From Oegoconia quadripuncta (lineage: Eukaryota > Arthropoda > Insecta > Lepidoptera > Autostichidae), in contig OX438741.1 of NCBI GenBank assembly GCA_949316235.1, positions 10,789,124 through 10,853,123 on the forward strand: DNA of 64,000 nt, in the 5' to 3' direction. This document shows, one piece after another, positions 25,323 through 36,800 of the stretch (its first letter is position 1; every line of letters begins with the position of its first letter). The notes under the pieces are model-generated. The model saw only the letters and a list, made by a program, of their open reading frames with translations. It searched no databases and was not told the origin of the DNA. Both the position numbers and the translations under genes were made by a program.

Positions 25323-27740
25323 CGTGGTGTGTGTGTGTGGGCGTGGTGTGTGTGTGTGTGCATGCAGAGTGTGGAGATACAATTATATTAGCATAGTAAA
25401 CTCTTTTATTGTGTACATTACGTAGGTTATGCCATAAAACCAAATATTTAATTTTAATATTCCAGTTTCTGAATAGAATAATTCAATGATATAGGATATA
25501 GTCGCATTCCAAACAAGTGAATTTTTATATAGAGAATATAGTTTAAAGTCATGTTAGAGGTGGCTGATCACTAGTGAAACCAAGTGTGATATAATTAAGT
25601 AGGTCGGTTCGGATATTTTCCACCAAATTAGAGCACCTACCAACCCTAATCTAACTAAAAATAGCAATTCAATTTGGAAGCTTTAGAGACAATATTAGCT
25701 TTGTTGTTTGCAGATCAAAATTAATTCTATCGTGTAATTTGAAGGAGCCTTGTTGAAATTACCATTTTTCTTGAAACCTGACACTTGTAGAGTTCCGTAC
25801 CTTAAAAGGAAATACGGAACCCTAGAGGTTTTTCTCGAAATCTATCTAATGTAATAATAATAATAAATAATAAATAATAAACAATAAACAATAAACAATA
25901 AACAATAAACAATAAACAATAAACAATAAACAATAAACAATAAACAATAAACAATAAACAATAAACAATAAACAATAAACAATAAACAATAAACAATAAA
26001 TAATAAATGTCTTTGCACAAACATACAGCGCCAACTAGGTCCACAGTAAGCATCTAGGCTTGTGTTATGGATACCAGATGGTTGATGATAAACAACACAA
26101 ATACATTTTTTTTGTATATAAATACATGTCTGTATTCATCATACAAACATATGCCCCTAGCGGGATTCGAACCCGCGACCATTTGGTATAGTAGCAGAGT
26201 TTCTAACCACTACACCAAACAGGTCGTAATGTATGAATTTGAAATGTTGACGGGCACACAATATCATCAGTTAACGCGAAAAACTATGTTTAAAACGAAG
26301 ATGGTCAGTTTGGGCAAACAAAAAAGGAGATTTAATTATTATAATATGTCGTGAAAGAGATTTGAATGAGTTAGATACTTTTAGAAGTACTCGTTTTAGA
26401 AACCTAAGAGATCAAGGTGGAGAACAGTTATTTCAAAAAGTTTTCTAAAAAAATATATTTTCAGAATCCCTAGGAATCCTGTTTTTTTTGTTTGACACAT
26501 GTAATAGTCTTGATGATATAATGTATCTAACTAGCTCAAACCTTATTAGATTGACTGTTCTCTTCCTTGATCTCCGAGGTTTCTAAAACGAGTACTTCTA
26601 AAAGTATCTAACTCTTTCAAATCGACATATTATAATAATTAAATCTACCTTTTTCTTTGCCCAAACTAGATATGGAGTCATAGATTACTTGTAGGTTTTT
26701 AGAATTATTTCATACTAGCTTTCCGCCCGCGGCTTCGCCTGCGTGGAATAACTTTATCGCGGAAATGTGTTTGTCCCGCGGGAATTACTTACTTTATCGG
26801 GATAAAAAATATCCTATGTTCAAATCCAAGGTTTCCAACCTATATACCAAATTTCATCCAAATCCGTTCATCCGTTTCGCCGTAATTGAGCAACAAACAA
26901 ACAAACATCTAAACTTTGGCATTTATAATTATTAGTTAGATTATCATGCCGTAGAGATTGTTCGTATCACCGTAGGCTGTAAATTACAAGGTATATTTTC
27001 CTTATTTGAGTCCCACTGCATTAGTTAAATAACATAAAATACAATACAATAACTGTTTATTTGGTATAAGCCCAGATTTCTGTTTTGATGAAATTAAAGT
27101 ATACAAGGAAGTGAATAACATCACCCTTGGTAGTCTCAATCCACACGGTTTTCTGCTGATATAGACTAGCTTTGATTCCGGTGATTGAAAAAAAAATAAA
27201 ATTTGGAAAACTGTTTTAAAGATAGCGCATTTTTAGCGCTACGAACAAGTCATTGCGGTCTTCGGAGCTCTAAAATGTGCTACTTCAATAAACTTTTTTA
27301 ATAATTTAATTTTAAAAAGTTCCCGAGCCTCCTGTATAGTGTATCTATTAATATATGCATGCAGCTGCCGCCGGCAATGGTGTCGCTGGTCATTCACCGC
27401 CCCGAGCGGCTTGTTGACGTGTCCGTGTCATTTCACTGCACTGCGTCTAGAGTTACCAGTGCAACAGAAAATTTCCTGGCATATCGAATTTTGATCTTCC
27501 TTTAGGAAACGGGAGGATTTTACATTTGTCAGGAATTTTTGCAAGAGGACGGAAAACACTATATTGAATTTGAAAGAATCAAAATTGTAGCTTTTTTCTG
27601 AAATGTCGTTGTCTCCGCATAAATCACCTAACTAATATTATAAATGGTTTGGATGTTTATTTCTTTGTTGCTCCATCACTGCGAAACGATTTAACAAATT
27701 TGGAAGAAATTTGGTATACAGGTAGGATATATCCTTGATT

Positions 27741-27827
<87 letters not shown>

Positions 27828-30800
27828 AGCCTTTATTTGTTTCCACAGTCACACACATACATTTAGCTTATACATATTGATACACAGATAAGGTAACACA
27901 TTTACAACAATAACATAATATTGTAACACTAACGCATGTGTGTGCTGCAGCAGTACAAATGGGTCATAGCTCACTGTATAAGATTGCTCATTGAGCAAAA
28001 CACTGATTTTCAGCTATCCCCTAAGGAGCAGAGCAACTTGGAACCTAAATCAGAGGAAACAGAAAGTATTAAATAAATAGCAATAATAAATATACAGGAT
28101 ATTTTTATTCCGATAAAATGAGAAGTTCCCGCAGGTCAAACAGATTTCAGGCAAAATTCCACGCAAGCGAAGCCGTGGGCGGCAAGCTATTTTACATATA
28201 ATTGAAAATTTAGAAAACCCCCGAGGATACAAATGATTATCATCCAGATAGAGAACACCAACTGCATTAAAAGCTAAAAATTTTCGGAACGGCGTAACCG
28301 ATTTTCATCAAACCCTGAACCAATCGCCGAGTTTAATATTAAATAGAGATAAATTTAAAATTTAGAAAATGACTGCCATCGAACTACATAAAAAAATATG
28401 TTAAAGCTAAGTATCTTCGAAACGGCTTAACCGATTTTCATGAAACATAGCTAAGAACTTGTCCCCTCATTTAGTTTTTCGTATAAATAAAGCCACGAAC
28501 GCCGTCAAACACAGTCGTTTTTCGTTGTTGTTACGGAGTTTCTTATCGCTTCATCTCCCTAACCACAATAAATAATCTTTGCACAAATTCATACAGCGTC
28601 ATCTAGTTCCAGACTAAGCAACTAGACTTGTATTAAGGATACCATATGGGTAATAAACTACACAAATACAATTTTATTATGTAAATAAATACATATACAA
28701 ATGAACCATAGCACATCGAGAAACGATGTAGTTTAAAAAATCATGTTTGACTTTCACTGATTGATATTTTTGTATCTCCACATTGAATAAAAAATTTGAG
28801 ATTTGATTTGATAAACAAAAATCTTCAATCCAATTTTATTTTCTATTTCGCATTTTAATCATAACATTGCGGCGCCACATACACACTGCCGAGTTGCCCA
28901 GACAACGTCGTGATATCCTCCGGAATCCACCGCAACCCTCACTATACTCCGGAAGAGGACGATAATCTGTATCGGATATCCGGACGTCGGCTTACCCGGC
29001 TCTTCATTGTTTCTACACACGGACATAAAGTTTAACCATATAATGTGTAGTAGGTAAACTTGAAATATCTAGTTCTACAACTTACAATACCATACAAATA
29101 TTGTTCATCCTCGTGAAAGATTTCATAAAAATCGGTTCAGCAAAAAAAAGGCCCATATAGTAATCCAGGTCCTAGTCTGTCTACCAACCAAATTTCATCC
29201 AAATCTGTCCAGCCTTTACGCGCGAAGAGGTAACAAACATACATACACACAAACAAACTTTCGCATTTTTAATATTGGGATTACTAGCTTTCCGCCTGCG
29301 ACTTTCTGCGTGGAGATTTCATCAAATCGGTTCAGCAAAAAAAAATTGCCTATATGTTAATCACCACCAACCACATTTCATTCAAATCCCTCCAGCTTTA
29401 CGCGTGAAGAGGTAACAAACATACTTACGTACACACAAACTTTCGCATTTATAATGTTAGTTGGGATTGTACAGCAATAGTTATTACAGTTAAACATGGA
29501 ACTTAAAAATATAGTAGGTACAAGGGCGGCCTTTATTCTTCTTCTTATTTTTGAGGATGGCAACCAGTCAACCTCACTGTCGATGGACATTACTGCCAGT
29601 TTCGAGTGAAAAATTTTATTTCTCTTATTTCTTCAGTTTATAAGTCAGTCTCAGTCAAAACTAGTCGTGGTCAAGTCATTCTTAGTAAAGTGGCAGAATG
29701 CTTTACAAAAGATTTTGGCGGCTTCTTGTGGACCCGAAAGCTCCGTTACGCACTTTAATTTACACTTCCTTTCACCTGTACACCAACACTAACGTTTGCT
29801 GCACAATATTCTGCCATTATTAAGCTTCAAAAGTTAGAATGCACAAATTATAAGAATTATAAAGAAAAATGCAACTTCACTCGCCGAGATCCCGCCAAAA
29901 AGCCGGCCTTTATTAAACAGTCGTTTTGGCCGCAGCAGTAGGGCTGCCCGCCATATTTAACGATCCGCCTAGGCATTCAATAGAATGTCCAATTTAGTCA
30001 ACTGCCTACGACACGTTTATGCATCTCTCCCGCCTTCTAATGGCAGTCATTTAAATGACAATTTTTCATTGCGGACCTATGTTTTTGCTGCCTGAAAACT
30101 GGGGTTAGTGGAGACGGATTCCACTTCGGTACCAGGAAATCTGTTAACTTTGGAAGAGCGCTTTTTATTACCCACTCGAAAGGGGGGAGCTGGAATAAAG
30201 TTACAAGATTTATGGCCAGGAAAATTGTGTTATACCGTAACGGAATTTATGACTCTATCTGGTTTTACTTTGTATTGTGGAACTAAATAAAAAAAAAGAT
30301 TAACCTATTTTTTTTCATTTTACAGTTCAATGTACCTATCTATATTAATTTAATTTAATTTATGCACGACGGGTTCGTACTTGACTTCAATCACACCTGA
30401 TGTTAAGTGCAGATGAGGTCGAATGTGGAAGCGTACTGACCCGGAAACTCCAACACATTTGGGGGACTGACTATCTTATCTCTGACAACCGGAACACAAC
30501 AATGCCATTAACATTGCTGCTTGGCGGCAGATTTAGATAAGATGGTGGTAGCTAGCCAGGCGGACATACCAATGCCCTACCACCAACCAAGCCGAGTACT
30601 AAACATGTACCCCGCTGGGGATCGAACCCGCGACCTCCGAATCGTAAACTCAATGTTGTAGCCACAGAGGCGGTTAAACCTAGCATTATACCTAGCAGTA
30701 CACATAAAGATTCTTTCTAATGTTTTTTAATAAAACCGATGCAAAGATGGCGATATTATAAGCCAGCCACCGTATCATGACAGGCGCGATAAACGTTTAT

Positions 30801-33800
30801 GTCGCCCGAGATAATACTTGTCCTGCTCATTCGCTTGGAAGGAAAATACAACTATCCCACTCTCACTCCTACGTCGCTTGACTTTTAATTCTTCTATAAT
30901 AAGGTACCTACTACATAAGAATAGTAACACGAAATTTGCCATAAAAACTGAAGCGTTTGAAAAAAATTTTAATCTTTTGACCTGGGACTGTGTGTACATA
31001 TTTTTGAGCCAGATTGTAAATTTTTTGGTATAAGCGATACCTACTAACAGGGCGTGGAACAGCTGACAGAGTCACTATCCACTACACTAATCGTTCGTCA
31101 TATAGAATATAACCAGCCAGTCTCTTTCTGTATCCTCCTATAAAAAAATCTTCGCTCATTTCTCATTAGCACGAAAAGCAAAGTTAGACAGTCAGCTTAA
31201 AAATATGTGCCACCTGACTGAGCGCGCTCTCACAAAGAGATTGCAGAAATGAGACCGTAAGCAAAAAAAACGTTGAAAGATTTTTAAAAACATTTTATAA
31301 GGAATTTTGTAGCGTTCCATTAATTATACTTTTATTGAAAGTATCGCGAATATCTTCTAGACATGATATTTAGTAAGAAATTTGTGGCGGGAATATCGTG
31401 TAGAAACGGGACGTGTGTACCTACAAGTAATTTAGAAAGTACAATCTGATTCCTGTCAACAGCCTTATACCACTGTTGGGGCACAGCCTACTCTCCACCA
31501 CGAGGGCCTAGTACAGATTGTTAGGTTTGAGTCACACTAGTGACCACCAGGCCCCTATTTCACCAAGTTGACAATTGTCAGCGACATATGTCGGCTGACA
31601 ATTCGACATATTATGTCGCTGACAATTGTCAACGGACAGGTGACAAATGACAATTTTGTAAATTATTTCGTATAGAAAAGCTTATAAACATGACAGGCAT
31701 TTTGTGACAATTGCCCTTATCTCAATCAAATGACAATTATGTTGTGAAACAAGAATCATTTTTTGAACTCGACATATTTGTAGATTTGTCGGTAATTGTT
31801 GACATGAGATCGAGGCTGTGTCAGGCTAGCGTGACAATTGTAGTGTTTTCGTTGTTAATTACAAAATGGCTCTCAGTGAAAGCAGCAGTAGTGACAGTGA
31901 TAGTGATTTAGATGAGTTCGCATATAGGAGAATATATAGAGAACGAATAAATTTCTCCTTTGACATTACTGAATTAGCGTTTAAGGAAAAATTTCGAATT
32001 AGTAAAACCAGTGTCGAATACTTAATAAATGAAATCGGTGCGGTTATATTTTTTTGACAATTGTCGCGCTGTCAACTTGGTGAAATAGGGGCCTGGCAGT
32101 CAGTGTTTTTAAGCCAAGTTTAGGATCCGGTTTCGAAAGACATATAAGCGAAAGCCATTTGTGCAACACCAGATGATCGAAGTGCCATATGAACGAAACG
32201 CCATTTAACCGATGGGCCATTTAATCGAAAAGACAAATATGCGAAAGCCATAAGATCGAATGTACAGACCCCTATCTGTAGCGAGCGCGCAATATGCGTC
32301 GGGGCACCCCGACACTGTTAGTTAGGCTCCCGCCTTAACCTTCTATGTTAGGTTGACATATTTGTAATATTTTCGAACTCATCGCACAACTGTACATTCG
32401 ATCTTATGGCTTTCGCATATTTGTCTTTTCGATTAAATGGCCCATCGGCTAAATGGCGTTTCGTTCATATGGCACTTCGATTATCTGGCGTCGCACAAAT
32501 GGCTTTCGCTTATATGGCTTTCGAAATCGGGTCCTAAACCCTTTTAAGCCTCCCCTGTAACGACTTGGCTTAAAGAGTGCCTTCGAACAACAACCAGGAC
32601 CGACTTTTTCAAGTGCCCTCCAAAGAATAAAAACACTCGTAATAAAACATCGTGGTCATCCATCCATGGACTGGCCGCACCAGACATTGCTTAACTTTGC
32701 TAATCTAAAACGAATAGCGATAGCGACTTCGTCACGAGTGCTCCAGTTTACACTACTACTTATGCAAAGCGTCACATACACATCACACAAACATCTTTTG
32801 AAAGGCAACACTGGAAACCTCTCGAGGAGCTATTGGCACGGCTTTCCCTGAGAGCGTTTATTTCCACGATCGCGCATTTATTTTAGGAGCTCCGGATTAA
32901 TGATGCTGCTGCCACATCCCTGATCTATGTTGTTTACTTACCTTTTTAGACACCCACGAGAAGTCTATGTATAATGGTGTACCAAATTAGACTAGCCCTA
33001 AAAACGTTTGACCGATGAACTTTTTATCGAAAGTCGAATATATTACGGAGTTTGTTCATCATAAAAAAATTTAATTAAAACCAACTCCGCAATGTACTCG
33101 GATTTCGATCAAACGTTCTTCGATCAAACGTTTTTTGGAGTAGTGTCAGTATACCATTATACATCCTAAGAAGAGAGGGTTGGTCCTATACTACTCTGCG
33201 GATACATGCTACGAAATATAATACTTACATTTTAACCGCTTCCGTGGCTCAATGTAAACAACATTGGGTTTACTATTCGGAGGTCGCGGGTTCGATCACC
33301 AGCGGGGTACATGTTTAAGTACTCGGTTTGGTTGGTGGTAGGGCATCTTAAAATGTCCGCCTGGATAGCTACCACCATCTTATCTAAGTCTGCCGCCAAG
33401 CAGCAATGTTAATAGCATTGTGGTGTTCCGGTTGTCAGAGTCAAGACAGTCAGTCCCCCAAATGTGTTGGGGTTTCCGGGTCAGTACGCTTCCACCTTCG
33501 ACATCATCTTCACTTAACATTAGGTGTGATTGAGGTCAAGTACGAACCCGTCGTGCATAAAAAAAAAGAGAGGTTTCATGATTTTACGGCCCTAGACAGA
33601 AGTCTTTTGTCCTACAGTGGAAGTTTATTGCCTGATGATAATAAGGAAACCTCAAATTATCACTAGGACAAACTTTGCCTTTAACCCAACTGTTTAAATT
33701 GGTGTAGTACGAGTTCACGCGAACTATGCTTGTTAGTAAACTATCGCTGTATGCACTATCACATGCATCGGCAATTGGCAGCATTACCCATAGTTTTGAT

Positions 33801-36800
33801 AACGTGAATAGTCTGCATAAACTCATTGTAGACATGTCATAATTAACTAATTTTTCAATGATAAAGACAAAGATACATATACTAAATTCAAATAGTAATA
33901 AAAATGACATAAACTTAATGGATATAATAAATTAATAAAATATAATAAATTATTATAATATATAATAAATGATTATAATATATAATAATTACCTATTACT
34001 GCTCATCAAAATTATAATATACCAAAATAATTAAAAAAGTAGGTATATAAACATAAATACAAACAATAAAATCTAAGTAATTGTAACAAAAAAATATGTA
34101 AATAAATAATAAGCCTAAGATTGTCATGCACTTTATAGTGTTCTCTCAAATTGCTTGTGCCCTAACAGGGTGTCACATGATACTACTTAATGTACCTAAC
34201 AACTGTATGTATATTTGAACCACTGTGATATGCAATAAATACTTTGGAGTTTGAGTTTAAGCCATAATGCAGAAGATTAAATTAGTCAGCCAAATAATTG
34301 CAGTGGATCGTGTTGGACATTAGCGCTTTTACACAAAATTGTGCTGCTCAGAGTGGTTTGGTCTTCTATTAGGTTTCTTTGTATACACACACACACACAT
34401 ACGCAAAGGGTTCATCGCTTGATTTTAGTGGGTCCCACATAAACCACAAAAAAAGGTTGCTTTGGATACTACCGAACCTACTACTCTATTACCTGTTAAA
34501 TCTGAACCTGTTATGCATAAAAAAAAAAAAAAAAAAAAACTCTGGGTAGCGCAGTTTCCAATAATGCAGGAAATAGCCGCCACACATAATTTAACCATTG
34601 TCGTAGACAAACACACTGATTATAATTAAAAATTGACAAAAGAGCGTAATTAAAAGTGTCAATGAACGTTTAATTTCAGCCTAATTACTCGTATCCAGTC
34701 ACTTTATTAACACTTTTATTTTTTGATGAAATGCGAGTGTTGGTGACAGGCAATATCGATTTATTGCTCCATAATGGTACCTACCTGTAGAAGTAAGGCC
34801 ACCGTTTATCTACTAGAAGACTAGTATACTATACTTGGCCACACGTGAGATAGGCTTGCGGATTTGTAAATTAATGTGGCAGTGAGCACATAGCTCGAAG
34901 AACGGATTCTGGAGTGGGACCGCGCACCGGTAAGCGCAGCGGACTCGAAGACTTAATTAAGGTCGTGGGATGTCACTGGATGCAGGCCGCTTCCAACGGT
35001 AGCTCTGTAAATCCATGGGGGAGGCTTATGTCCAGTAATGTTATTACTATACTGTATAGCATTCACAGTCTCACTATATCCATATTCTGACGTATTTATT
35101 TATAATACTATTACGTAATTATTATTTTGTATATTTACACTACACTATACATACACTAACCCGACTATAATTATTTATTATTATTCTGCTCATTATTGTA
35201 CCTCACGTGGCGTCCGTGAGTCACTGGCCATTTGGGGGCACTGAAAACCAGCGCTGTGATTCGTCGCAGCATGAGCTGAGTGCTAACCCATTTGTGCACG
35301 CCGCAACACGTGACAGCATTGTCGGGATCTTCTTCATAATTGTATTTCTGTTTTAGCTATAATTTACTACTTCTTTGTTTTTGTATCGTGTTGTGGCGTT
35401 CATAATAAACTATTCTTATTCTCTTATTCTTAATGGAGTAAATACGAACTCCGAACTTCTTTTCGCTATGGGGTTCGGCATATGCCCACAGTCACTGCGA
35501 CCAACGCCGGATCTTTTGTGCGTTCGGCATATGCCCAGAGTCACTGCGACCAACGCGGGATCTTTTGTGCGTTTGGCATATGCCCAGAGTCACTGCGACC
35601 AACGCGGGATCTTTTGTGCGTTTGGCATATGCCCAGAGTCACTGCGAACAACGCGGGATCTTTTGTGCGTTCGGCATATGCCCAGAGTCACTGCGACCAA
35701 CGCGGGATCTTATGTGCGTTCGGCATATGCCCAGCATCACTGCGACCAACGCGGGATCTTTTGTGCGTTTGGCATATGCCCAGCATTACTGCGACCAACG
35801 AGGGATCTTTTGTGCGTTTGGCATATGCCCAGCATTACTGCGACCAACGAGGGATCTTTTGTGCGTTTGGCATATGCCCAGAGTCACTGCGACCAACGCG
35901 GGATCTTTTGTGCGTTTCCTGCTTTCGCCCTCTCCTACTATCAACTTATAAACTCATTATAGAAGTCTTATGGGGTAGTAATAACAATAATAAATAAATA
36001 TCATTGCACATACACACAGCACCATCTAGTTCCACACTAAGCAACTATAGGCTTGTGTTATTGATACCAGATGGTTGATAAACTACACAAATACATTTTT
36101 TTTTGTAAATAAATACATAAATGAAAAACATCCATAACTCGGGAACACATATCTGTATTCATCACACATATACCCCTATTCGAACCCGCGACCTTTTGGT
36201 AAAAGTCAAAGTTTCTAAGTACTAGACCAAACAGGTCGTAGTGGAAAGAGCATATAGTCACCACGTTCGGGATATTCTTTACCCAGATGACGCATATGTC
36301 TTACGTCCATGACATGTCAATGACACTGAAAATGCTTAAAAAGATAAAACTTAGATTTCTTTACTGACGGTATCTCGGCCAAGGTCATTGTATGGCTGAC
36401 TTTACAGTAGTATGTGGTAGTATTGTTTGCTCGCTGCAGCCTATATTGTATAAGATCTTAATCGGCTGACAATTAGTTTTTAAAATAAATATCTACAAGA
36501 GCGCGGCTTGGAACTAGAGACTGGGATTTATCGAATGAAACTCGAGTATTGGCAAATATGAAAGACATGGTCAGTATTTGTTTTGTCTGTATTGTTTCCT
36601 GAATTTCTGCACGTTTGACCTATATAACCGCCTCCGTGGCTCAATGTAAACAACATTGGGCTTACGTTTCGGAGGTCGCGGGTTCGATCCCCAGCGTGGT
36701 ACATATTTAGTACTCGGTACTAAATATGTACGTATACGTATGTCGGTTGTGGTAGGGCATGTTAAATGTACGCCAGAGTAGCTACCACCATCTTATCTAA

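Larger units (their letters stand above)
31453..32750 (+). repeat. Family E copy 1, interrupted twice
   Basis: The host repeat reads CCACTGTTGGGGCACAGCC..CACTAGTGACCACC, then TGGCAGTCAGTG..TTTTAAGCC, then CCCCTGTAACGACTTGGCTT..GACCGACTTTTTC. It is interrupted at 31550-32093 and at 32116-32541 by two different DNA elements. Other copies are at 45731-46230 and 61258-62180. Confidence 0.75.

Noticed and set aside
30108..30290. 60-codon plus-strand frame [10 protein letters not shown]..
   Set aside because: No homology recognised and the codon use is unremarkable; possibly a decayed transposon but unsupported.
35375..35997. 195- and 171-codon Cys-rich proteins
   Set aside because: All three frames of a 49-bp minisatellite are open, so openness carries no coding signal.
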